From the NCBI GenBank assembly GCA_964543235.1, contig CAZIXE010000010.1, forward strand, positions 16,114-80,113: DNA of 64,000 nucleotides. Reading direction: 5' to 3'. Below are positions 16,714 through 24,391 of this stretch, in pieces. A model generated the notes under the pieces. It was not told where the DNA came from and did no database searches. It saw only the letters and a list, made by a program, of their open reading frames with translations. A program made the translations under genes and the position numbers. This stretch comes from JANMMJ01 sp964543235. Its GTDB lineage: Bacteria > Pseudomonadota > Alphaproteobacteria > Rhizobiales > Aestuariivirgaceae. Position 1 is the first letter of the stretch. Each line of letters begins with the position of its first letter.

Positions 16714-17391
16714 ATGGATTGGGAACGAGCCATCCAGCGCAATCGCGATGCACTTCTGAACATTGTCGCAACCGTCTTCGCCCTGCTGGGCCTGGAAGGC
16801 GGCGGCAGCGTTGCGCGCATTTCGCGTAGGCTTCACCGCGCCGCACTCCGCCTGCTGGTGCCCGCCGAAGCCGCCGCACGCCGCCTGATCGTCATTGCCG
16901 CGCGCGACATCGTCGTCGAACCGCGGCCCCTGCGCCCGCTGCCTCCCGGCGCCACCATCCCGAAAGGCGAGGGCGCGCGCTTCGCCTTCCGGCTCTGTGA
17001 TCCGCCAAGGCATGGCTCCGGCTACCGCCCGTCTGCCGCTCCGCGCGCCATTCCCCGCATCCATGTCTTCACCCCCGACCCGCGGGTCGCCGCCCTGTGG
17101 CCGCGGCCACAGCCGGCAGCGGCGCCACCGCCGGACCCGGACATCGACGCCGGGCGCCTGTGCCGGCGGCTTGCCGCCCTCAAGGCGGCCCTCGACGATC
17201 TGCCGCGCCAGGCGCGGCGTCTGGCCCGCTGGCGGGCGCGGCGCGAACATGCCCGGAATTGGGCCTCCGCCTCGCCGCTCCGCGCAGGCCCGCCGCCGGG
17301 CCACCGCAGGCAGCCGGTTTACGACGTCGATGACGTGCTTGGCGAATGCCACGGGCTTGCCCTCGATGTGCTGCATCCGGACACTTCCTGA
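16714..17391 (+). CDS. Hypothetical protein, 225 residues
   Basis: Not recognised beyond being a conserved-looking alphaproteobacterial protein. It opens with an amphipathic or hydrophobic N-terminal helix (LLNIVATVFALLGLEGG), continues with an Arg/Ala-rich helix, then a proline-rich middle (about residues 130-150) and a basic helical segment (RRLAALKAALDDLPRQARRLARWRARREHAR) that may be a short coiled coil. A good promoter lies 33 bases upstream. It converges with the 17413-17985 gene. No catalytic motif is visible. Confidence 0.65.
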   Translation: MDWERAIQRNRDALLNIVATVFALLGLEGGGSVARISRRLHRAALRLLVPAEAAARRLIVIAARDIVVEPRPLRPLPPGATIPKGEGARFAFRLCDPPRHGSGYRPSAAPRAIPRIHVFTPDPRVAALWPRPQPAAAPPPDPDIDAGRLCRRLAALKAALDDLPRQARRLARWRARREHARNWASASPLRAGPPPGHRRQPVYDVDDVLGECHGLALDVLHPDTS

Positions 17392-17412
17392 AACGCCGCG
17401 CCCGCCCCGATG

Positions 17413-17985
17413 TCACTCTGGCGGCGCAACGCCGCTGCTCTGCGCTGTCTTCCAGTCCGGCGTGAAGCCGAGCACGTCCGCCTCCTTCGGGATGTTCGGA
17501 TTGAACAGCCGTGCCTGCCACAGGCTGGCCTCGCCTGCGGCATCTCCCGCCTTGAGCCGCTTCACCCGGCAGAACATGCGGAAGCTCTGGGAATACTGCG
17601 CGAAGTCGAGCAGCACGTCTCTTGCCCTGATGAGCCGGGCGGCAGTCTCGGAACCTGGCCCGAACACCGCCGTCATCTGGTCGGCGAACCGCTCCGGGAG
17701 CTGGAAATAGTCTGCCGCCATGTACTTGACGCCCGCTTCGCGCGCCTGCCGGGGATCGAAATGCTTTTGCATTTGGAACCGGAAATAGGCCGTGCTCTCC
17801 TCCGGTTCGGCGGGAATGATGAGGATGTTCATGGCCGGGAGGATAACCTCGCCCTTGCGGCTGACCACGCGGGGCCGCATCGCCGCCAGCGGCTGGCCGC
17901 CATACTCGCGCGCCGATATTTGCCGGATCCGGCACTGCCAGCCGAGAAACTGCAGCCGGAACATCTGGTTGCTGATCCGCTTCAT
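17413..17985 (-). CDS. Hypothetical protein, 190 residues
   Basis: I do not recognise this family. The product is soluble with a basic N-terminus (MKRISNQMFRLQFLGWQCRIRQISARE), a beta-rich segment VILPAMNILIIPAE, and a helical part with many aromatic residues (AYFRFQMQKHFD, DFAQYSQSFRMFCRV). It has no signal peptide or membrane span. It diverges from tmm, sharing the 18001-18090 region that carries the phased ATTGG repeats, and converges on the 16714 gene. Shared regulation with tmm is possible but unproven. Confidence 0.62.
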   Translation of the reverse strand: MKRISNQMFRLQFLGWQCRIRQISAREYGGQPLAAMRPRVVSRKGEVILPAMNILIIPAEPEESTAYFRFQMQKHFDPRQAREAGVKYMAADYFQLPERFADQMTAVFGPGSETAARLIRARDVLLDFAQYSQSFRMFCRVKRLKAGDAAGEASLWQARLFNPNIPKEADVLGFTPDWKTAQSSGVAPPE

Positions 17986-18002
17986 CGCGCGGCGCTTTGT
18001 CC

Positions 18003-18051
18003 TTTACATAAAGGTATGGAATTGGGCTAATATTGGTCCAAATTGGATTCC
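18003..18051. promoter_or_regulatory. Phased ATTGG repeat operator at the tmm promoter
   Basis: ATTGG units start at 18021, 18032 and 18042, with spacings 11 and 10, and the core ATTGGTCCAAATTGG is at 18032-18046. A candidate promoter, TTTACA at 18003 and TAATAT at 18028 with a 19-base spacer, overlaps the array, so a bound protein would be expected to repress tmm. The same element is found upstream of the DAO cluster and the APC permease. Confidence 0.55.
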
Positions 18052-18090
18052 GCAAGCAAGTGATTCCAACCCAACGGAGGAAACTTTCGC

Positions 18091-19431
18091 ATGACACGTG
18101 TCGCCGTCATCGGAGCGGGCCCGTCCGGCCTTGCCGCCCTCAGGGCTTTCCAGTCTGCCAGGAAGAAGGGGGCAAAGATCCCCGATATCGTCTGCTTCGA
18201 GAAGCAGGACGATTGGGGTGGGTTGTGGAAATACACCTGGCGCACCGGTCTCGACGAATACGGCGAACCCGTCCACTGCAGCATGTACCGTTACCTGTGG
18301 TCGAACGGTCCGAAGGAGTGCCTCGAATTCGCCGACTACACGTTCGAGGAGCATTTCGGCAAGCCGATCGCCTCCTATCCGCCTCGCGCCGTCCTCTGGG
18401 ACTACATCGTCGGCCGCGTCAAGAAGGCGGGCGTGCGCAAATGGATCCGGTTCAACTCGCCCGTCCGCATGGTCGAGTGGAACCGGAAGAAGAAGAAGTT
18501 CCACGTCACCGTCCACGACCGGGTCAAGGACCGGATGTACGCGGAAGACTTTGACTACGTCATCTGCGCCAGCGGTCACTTCTCGACGCCGCATGTGCCC
18601 TATTTCGAGGGTCTCGACACCTTCAACGGCCGCGTCCTTCATGCCCATGATTTTCGTGACGCATTGGAGTTCAAGGGCAAAGATGTCATGGTCATCGGCC
18701 GCAGCTATTCGGCCGAGGACATCGGCTCGCAATGCTGGAAATACGGCGCACGCTCGGTCACCGCGAGCTACCGCTCCCGGCCCATGGGCTTCAAGTGGCC
18801 CAAGAATTTCGAGGAGCGCCCGCTGCTCCAGAAGGTCGTCAACAAGACCGCGCACTTCAAGGATGGTTCGGCCAGGGAGGTTGATGCCATCATCCTGTGC
18901 ACCGGCTACCTGCATCACTTCCCGTACCTGCCGGAAGACCTGCGCCTCAAGACTCACAACCGCATGTGGCCGCCCAATCTCTACAAGGGCGTCGTCTGGC
19001 AGGACAATCCGCGCTTCTTCTACATCGGCATGCAGGATCAGTTCTACACCTTCAACATGTTTGACGCCCAGGCCTGGTATGTTCGCGACATCATCCTCGG
19101 CCGCATCAGATTGCCCAAGCCGGATGCCATGAAGAAGGACTGGAAGAAGTGGCTGAAGCGCGAGGAGAAACTTGCCGATGCCGAGCAGATGATCTGGTTC
19201 CAGGGTGACTATGTGAAGGAGCTGATCGAGGCGACCGATTACCCGACCTTTGACATTGAAGGCGTCAACAAGACCTTCATGGAGTGGGAACACCACAAGA
19301 TGGAAGACATCATGGGCTTCCGCAACCACTCCTACCGCTCGCTGATGACTGGCACCATGTCGCCGCCGCACCACACGCCCTGGAAGGAGGCGCTGGACGA
19401 CAGTCTCGAGGCCTACCTCGCCAACAAGTAA
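18091..19431 (+). CDS. tmm: Trimethylamine monooxygenase Tmm (bacterial FMO)
   Basis: Flavin-containing monooxygenase of 446 residues that oxidises trimethylamine to its N-oxide with NADPH and O2. FAD motif GAGPSG is at residues 8-13, the FMO signature F-X-G-X3-H-X3-F at about 178-188 (FNGRVLHAHDF), and NADPH motif GRSYSA at about 203-208. The sequence follows characterised bacterial Tmm closely (FEKQDDWGGLWKYTWRTGLDEYGEPVH, SNGPKECLEFADY). Tmm also accepts methimazole-like sulfides and other amines. TMAO demethylase (tdm) and the TMAO transporter genes are not in the window. The ATTGG repeat operator lies about 45-70 bases upstream. Confidence 0.93.
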   Translation: MTRVAVIGAGPSGLAALRAFQSARKKGAKIPDIVCFEKQDDWGGLWKYTWRTGLDEYGEPVHCSMYRYLWSNGPKECLEFADYTFEEHFGKPIASYPPRAVLWDYIVGRVKKAGVRKWIRFNSPVRMVEWNRKKKKFHVTVHDRVKDRMYAEDFDYVICASGHFSTPHVPYFEGLDTFNGRVLHAHDFRDALEFKGKDVMVIGRSYSAEDIGSQCWKYGARSVTASYRSRPMGFKWPKNFEERPLLQKVVNKTAHFKDGSAREVDAIILCTGYLHHFPYLPEDLRLKTHNRMWPPNLYKGVVWQDNPRFFYIGMQDQFYTFNMFDAQAWYVRDIILGRIRLPKPDAMKKDWKKWLKREEKLADAEQMIWFQGDYVKELIEATDYPTFDIEGVNKTFMEWEHHKMEDIMGFRNHSYRSLMTGTMSPPHHTPWKEALDDSLEAYLANK

Positions 19432-19453
19432 GGCACTTTACCGGGCAAAGAAA

Positions 19454-19480
19454 AGGTGACAGGCTCGCCCGCCTGTCGCC
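19454..19480 (+). terminator. Hairpin between tmm and the DJ-1 gene
   Basis: A ten-base stem, GGTGACAGGC pairing with GCCTGTCGCC with one G-T wobble, closes a six-base loop just after the tmm stop and is followed by TTATTC. It could end tmm transcripts or protect their 3' ends. Confidence 0.45.
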
Positions 19481-19500
19481 TTATTCAATGGGAGCCCAGC

Positions 19501-20256
19501 ATGAACAAGCCTCACGAGCCGTCCTCTGCTTACAATGCCGCCCTGGCGCGCATGCAGCAGTTCATGTCGCCATCGCCGGTGCCCTCGATCTCGACCGAAC
19601 TGCTTGTGACGGCCGACGGTGAACTCAACCGCGAACTCAACCATTTTCTGTTCGACCCGCCGTCGAATCCGAATCTGTTGAACGGCAAGACGATCGCCAT
19701 CTGCTGCACCAATGGCGTGGAAGAGGTGGAGATTACCGGCTCGATCCGCTGGCTCACCGAGCATGGCGCCACCGTCCACATCGTCGCGCCGCGCATCGGC
19801 GAGTTCCACCCGACGCTCGGGCTGCGCTTCCCGCCCATCTGCGCAACTCACGTGCTGGCCATCCGCCTGATGGAAAACGCCGGCTGGCTGAAGATCGACC
19901 GCTATCTCGATGAAGCGAAGGTGGCCGACTATGACGCCGTGATCTTCCCCGGCGGGTGCTGGAACCCGGATGCGCTTCGCGCCGACCGGAATGCCCAGAA
20001 ATTCGTGCAGGACATGCTGGCGGCGGGCAAGCCGACCTGCGGCATCTGCCACGGCCAGTGGGTGATGGTGAGCGCCGGCATCCTCAAGGGCAGGAAGGCC
20101 ACCGCCGTCTGGAACATCCAGGTCGATCTCGCCAATGCCGGCGCCACGGTCCTCGACGAGCCTTGTGTCGTGGACGGCAACCTGATCACGGCGCGCTTCC
20201 CCTATGATCTGCCGCGCATGATCGATGCCCTGGTGAAGCAGCTGGTCAAGGCCTGA
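19501..20256 (+). CDS. DJ-1/PfpI family protein
   Basis: A 251-residue member of the DJ-1/PfpI/ThiJ superfamily. The nucleophile-elbow cysteine with its following histidine is present in TCGICHGQW, the acidic partner in NGVEEVEITGS, and FPGGCWNPD supplies the oxyanion loop. About 50 residues precede the domain. Superfamily members act as glyoxalases, deglycases, chaperones or isonitrile hydratases, so function is open. It starts 69 bases after tmm behind a hairpin, on the same strand, and may serve aldehyde detoxification if formaldehyde is made by the amine genes. That link is inference. Confidence 0.82.
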   Translation: MNKPHEPSSAYNAALARMQQFMSPSPVPSISTELLVTADGELNRELNHFLFDPPSNPNLLNGKTIAICCTNGVEEVEITGSIRWLTEHGATVHIVAPRIGEFHPTLGLRFPPICATHVLAIRLMENAGWLKIDRYLDEAKVADYDAVIFPGGCWNPDALRADRNAQKFVQDMLAAGKPTCGICHGQWVMVSAGILKGRKATAVWNIQVDLANAGATVLDEPCVVDGNLITARFPYDLPRMIDALVKQLVKA

Positions 20257-20260
20257 GCCG

Positions 20261-22252
20261 TCACAGCACGAGATCGGTAACGTCGAGCTTCGTCTCGGAC
20301 TGGAGCCTGATCGACAGCTCGGCGATGCCATCGCCATTGATATCGCCGTTGAGCAGCGTGAAGCCGTCCCCGATCGCGAGGCGAAGTTCGCCGGCCGTTC
20401 CGGAGAAGGCGCTGGTGACGATGAAGGTGAAGGCGTTGTTGCCCGCTTTGTCGCTGCGGGCATCGATGGTGTGCAGATCGATGATGTCGCCGCCGGACAG
20501 GCTGAAGCCTTCGATGCGGTCGCGCCCGGACGGGCTGGATTGCATGACCGAACCATAGACATAGGTGTCGGCGCCGCTGCCGCCGCGCATGAGATCGGCG
20601 CCCGCCCCGCCGCTCAGCAGGTCATCGCCCGATCCGCCATCGAGCGTGTCGTTGCCGCCGCCACCGGCGAGCCGGTTGTTCCCGGATGTGCCGTCGATGA
20701 TGTTCGCAAGGGCATTGCCCGTGCCGTTGATGTTGGCGATTCCTGTGAGGTCGAGATGTTCGACATTGCCTGGCAGGCGAAAATCGATCGAGGCCAGCAC
20801 GGTGTCCTTGCCGCCATTTGCGAGATCGATGATGCGGCACATTGCATCCCGGACGATGTAGGTATCATTGCCGGCCCCGCCTGCCAGGCGGTCGGCTCCC
20901 GTACCGCCATCGAGAGTGTCGGCGCCGCCGCGCCCGAAGAAGTGGTCCGTCTCGATTCCACCCGTCAGGAGATCGGCTCCGGACGTGCCGGTCATCACCA
21001 GCAGCGTGCTTCCATTGACGAGCCTGAGGTCACCGCGCACCTGGCCGCCGATGACATTGTTGATGATGGCGTTGAAGCCGGTTCCCTCCGCCGCCTCCTC
21101 GATCCCATAGCGCGATGCGAAGGCGCCATCCGACACGATGATGTTGCCGGCAATCAGCACATGGCTGCCGGCGAACAGCGAAGCCGTTGTGGTGTCGGGA
21201 TAGGATTGGATCGCCACCGCCGAATAGAGATCGTTGCCCGCCTGCGAATTGTTGGCGATGGTCGAGTTCTGCACCGTGATGAAGGACGAACCGAGGATGC
21301 GCACGCCATAGCCCAGGTTGTCATGAATGTCGGCATTGTCGATGAGGACATGGCTGGACATCTGCACCTGGATGCCGGCCCGGACATTCGCGTAATACTC
21401 GCCACCGGAGATCACGATGTTGGAGGGACCCGGAATATCCTCGCTGCCGCGCTGTACGATGATGCCGCTGCCGCCCGTGGCGCCGCCGCCATTGCCATAG
21501 GCGATGTTGTTCAGCATCAGGAAATCGTTTGTGGTCGTCGTGATATTGAAGCCATGCCGGTCATTGTTGTACGCGACATTGCCCTCATACTGGCCGTCGA
21601 TCACATAGTCGGCGACGAATCCGTCAAGTCCGTTCCCGTGCGCGATGCAGTCTTTGATCAGCAGCCGTTCGGTGCGCTCGTGCGGATCGAAGCCATAACC
21701 GGAGCAGTCGCGCGCCTCGACCCTGAGCAGATAGACATCGCTGTCGGTGATGGCCTCGCCCGGCGTTCCGCCCGAAAAGAACGCATCGACCTTGCCCCCG
21801 GCGTTGCTGCGGTTGCCGTCAAGCGTGATGTCGGCCACACCGTAATTGACCGTCGCTTCACCATGCGGTGACCGGACGATCCCGGTGAACTTGACCGTGT
21901 TGCTGTCCAGCACCCGGAGCACGGTTTCTCCCATGCCATCGCCCTTGAGAAACACGTTGCTGCGCAGTTGCAGCCCGCCCGGCTCGTCGGGGTTCTTGCC
22001 GATCCCATAGGTGCCGGCGGGGATGTAGACGATGCCGCCACCGGCGGCATGTGCCGCATCGATCGCCCCCTGGATGGCCGCCCGGCTGTCGACGGCGGGA
22101 TCGCCGCTGGCGCCAAAATCGCGGACATCATAGACATCCGGCCCGGCAGGGGCGCCCTCTGCAAAGAAGGCGGCAGGTGGATCGTAGTCATAGTCCGGCC
22201 GCACGCTAATCCCGTCGGCACTGGTGATGGCGCCCGCTGTCGGCTCTGGCAT
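20261..22252 (-). CDS. Secreted mannuronan C5-epimerase-like RTX protein (AlgE type)
   Basis: A 663-residue protein with an AlgE A-module-like right-handed beta-helix (residues about 40-430) and RTX repeats (about 435-560). All four AlgE4 catalytic residues as I know them (Y149, D152, H154, D178) are present at a constant offset of 37: Y186, D189, H191 (YGFDPHERT) and D215 (DGFVADY). RTX nonapeptides such as GGTGADRLAGGAGND bind calcium, and the C-terminal serralysin-like region ending in DVTDLVL fits type I secretion. It would convert mannuronate to guluronate in alginate outside the cell. The ATG at 22252 has a purine-rich site upstream. No secretion or alginate genes are nearby. Confidence 0.85.
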   Translation of the reverse strand: MPEPTAGAITSADGISVRPDYDYDPPAAFFAEGAPAGPDVYDVRDFGASGDPAVDSRAAIQGAIDAAHAAGGGIVYIPAGTYGIGKNPDEPGGLQLRSNVFLKGDGMGETVLRVLDSNTVKFTGIVRSPHGEATVNYGVADITLDGNRSNAGGKVDAFFSGGTPGEAITDSDVYLLRVEARDCSGYGFDPHERTERLLIKDCIAHGNGLDGFVADYVIDGQYEGNVAYNNDRHGFNITTTTNDFLMLNNIAYGNGGGATGGSGIIVQRGSEDIPGPSNIVISGGEYYANVRAGIQVQMSSHVLIDNADIHDNLGYGVRILGSSFITVQNSTIANNSQAGNDLYSAVAIQSYPDTTTASLFAGSHVLIAGNIIVSDGAFASRYGIEEAAEGTGFNAIINNVIGGQVRGDLRLVNGSTLLVMTGTSGADLLTGGIETDHFFGRGGADTLDGGTGADRLAGGAGNDTYIVRDAMCRIIDLANGGKDTVLASIDFRLPGNVEHLDLTGIANINGTGNALANIIDGTSGNNRLAGGGGNDTLDGGSGDDLLSGGAGADLMRGGSGADTYVYGSVMQSSPSGRDRIEGFSLSGGDIIDLHTIDARSDKAGNNAFTFIVTSAFSGTAGELRLAIGDGFTLLNGDINGDGIAELSIRLQSETKLDVTDLVL

Positions 22253-22420
22253 TGGTTCTCCCTGTCCGCGGGCACGCTGTACCACACGCAGAGCTGGCAT
22301 GACCCTGCGGAACTGCCTTATGTTTAGCTACCCGTTAACGGCCGCCTTGGCAGGGCCTGTGAGCAGGGTGGCAATTCTGTATCATTGCTGTCATTTGAGT
22401 TCCGGCCGGCATCACGATCG

Positions 22421-24100
22421 ATGAAGATTCCCGCTTCAGGCACGCTTTCCCAGCGCTTGCGCCTTGCGACCGGTCTGGTGCTCTTTGCCTATGTGGTGAC
22501 CCATCTCGGAAACCACGCTTTGGGCCTCGTCGACGTCGAGACCATGCAGCTGGCGCGCAAGTACCGGCTCATGGTCACGCGGTCCTATCCGGGCCAGGCG
22601 ATCCTGATCGGCGCCGCCCTCACCCATCTGGGCCTCGGCGTTTACAAGTTCCTCGAACGCCGTACGCTCCGCATCAGCATTCCCGAAATCATCCAGCTGA
22701 GCTTCGGGCTGCTGATCCCCCTCATGCTCATGCGTCACATCCTGGGCATGCGGGGCGCCAAGTTCTTCTTCGATGTCGACGACAACTACTATTACGCGCT
22801 TTGGGTCATGTGGCCGGCTGAAGGCCTGTGGCAGGCAACGCTCATCCTGCTGGCCTGGGTCCATTGCTGGATCGGCCTGTTCCACTGGCTGCGCCTGAAG
22901 CCCTGGTTCCTGAAGGCCAGAGCATTCTTCGTGACCTTCGTGGTGCTTTGGCCCGTGCTCGGCTATGCGGGTTTTGTCATGGCCGCGCGTGTCGTCCAGC
23001 TCGAGACCGAGTTCGACTATCCTTTCACCGATGAGCAGTTCGCGTTCCTGGACAGGGCCATGCGCATCGCCCTCTATGGCTATGGTGCCTTTCTGGTGCT
23101 GCTGGTGATGGTCCGCGTGGTCCGCGCCGGCATCGAGCGCCTGCTGCCCCGCATTGCTGTCGCCTATGCCGGTGGCCCGACCTTGCGGGTGCCGGTCGGC
23201 TACACGCTGCTCGAGGTCAGCCGCATGCACGACGTGCCGCATGCATCGATCTGCGGTGGCCGCGCCCGCTGCTCGACCTGCCGCGTGCGAATCCTGCAGG
23301 GACTGGAACAACTGCCTGAACCCGGGCCGGCTGAGCGGCGGGTGCTCGAGCGGATTGGCGCTGCCGTCAATGTCCGCCTCGCATGCCAGCTCCGGCCCAG
23401 GACCGATGTTTCGATCGCAACGCTCTTGCCGGCGCAGCGCACCTGGTTTCTCGAGTCGGCGCTCTACGACAAGTACTATTGGGGCGTGGAAGAGCAGGTC
23501 ACGATCATGTTCTGTGATCTACGTGGCTTCACCGCACTGTCCGAGAAGCGGCTGCCGTTCGATGTCGTCTTTATCCTCAATCAGTATCTCAGCCGGCTTA
23601 CCGAAATCATTGAAGATGCAGGTGGTTATGTCGACAAGTTCATCGGGGACGGAGTCATGGCGATCTTTGGCATCGGCCAGCCCGTCGAGGTCGGTGCGCG
23701 CCAGGCGCTGGCCGCCGCCCGGGCGACTGGCGGCATTCTCGAGGCGCTGAATGTCAGCCTCGGCGCGGACTTGCCCGAGCCCCTCAACATCGCCATCGGT
23801 ATCGATACCGGCACCGTCATTCTGGGTCGCATCGGCTCTGCCGAGAAGGAGCATGGGGCGCGCCACATCACGGCGTTGGGGGATACGGTCAACAGTGCGA
23901 GCCGCCTCGAGGTTGCATGCCGCGACCTCGACGCCCAGCTTCTCATTTCCAGGCGTACGCTGCAGGCGGCAGGAATGAAAGAAGCCAATGCCGAATATAT
24001 CACCATTGCTGTCCGCGGCCGGCGCGAACCCTTGGAGGTTTTGCCTGTTTCTTGGGCAATAGATTCGCCGAATCCTCCTCAAACCCTTCAAACCGCCTGA
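22421..24100 (+). CDS. Membrane adenylyl cyclase with internal [2Fe-2S] ferredoxin domain
   Basis: A 559-residue three-part protein. Residues 1-250 hold about six membrane helices with several histidines (VVTHLGNHALG, MRHILGM, WVHCWIGLFHW), resembling the di-haem cytochrome-b anchor of CyaC-type cyclases. Residues about 255-345 are a ferredoxin domain with C278, C284, C287 (CGGRARCSTC) and C322. Residues from 356 are a class III cyclase domain with metal aspartates in FCDLRGFT and FIGDGVMAIFG. It should make cAMP in response to quinone, haem or Fe-S redox state. ATG 22421 is preferred over an upstream TTG at 22385. Confidence 0.86.
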   Translation: MKIPASGTLSQRLRLATGLVLFAYVVTHLGNHALGLVDVETMQLARKYRLMVTRSYPGQAILIGAALTHLGLGVYKFLERRTLRISIPEIIQLSFGLLIPLMLMRHILGMRGAKFFFDVDDNYYYALWVMWPAEGLWQATLILLAWVHCWIGLFHWLRLKPWFLKARAFFVTFVVLWPVLGYAGFVMAARVVQLETEFDYPFTDEQFAFLDRAMRIALYGYGAFLVLLVMVRVVRAGIERLLPRIAVAYAGGPTLRVPVGYTLLEVSRMHDVPHASICGGRARCSTCRVRILQGLEQLPEPGPAERRVLERIGAAVNVRLACQLRPRTDVSIATLLPAQRTWFLESALYDKYYWGVEEQVTIMFCDLRGFTALSEKRLPFDVVFILNQYLSRLTEIIEDAGGYVDKFIGDGVMAIFGIGQPVEVGARQALAAARATGGILEALNVSLGADLPEPLNIAIGIDTGTVILGRIGSAEKEHGARHITALGDTVNSASRLEVACRDLDAQLLISRRTLQAAGMKEANAEYITIAVRGRREPLEVLPVSWAIDSPNPPQTLQTA

Positions 24101-24166
24101 TTTGGTTGACCATTTGTGACCAATTTCATACCGATTGACACCGGATTGGTTGCGGATCACTATCTG
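24100..24166 (+). promoter_or_regulatory. Phased ATT(T)G repeat array upstream of the APC permease
   Basis: ATT-led units start at 24100 (ATTTGG), 24112, 24123, 24134 and 24145 (ATTGGT), spaced 12, 11, 11 and 11 bases, matching the arrays at gntR/DAO and tmm in unit and phasing, though more degenerate. A perfect -35 TTGACA sits at 24135-24140 with CACTAT 17 bases on, so the array overlaps the promoter. The remaining 225 bases to the permease start at 24392 show no gene; AGGAGG lies eight bases before that ATG. Confidence 0.5.
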
Positions 24167-24391
24167 TCCCGGGTCGGGGAAGTTGGGGGCGCGGGATGGA
24201 CAAGCGATCAGACAAAGCATCGTCCGCCTCGCTGCTGTTCCCGGGGATGTCTGAACAGTCGGCGGCTGCCCTGATATTTCCCGGATGTCCCCGCCTCCGG
24301 CCTGACACCAGCTCGACTTGCGGCACCGCCCGCCCGCCCGCGGGGACCGGGCTCGCCGCCAAACAAACAATCACACAAGGAGGAACTGCCA

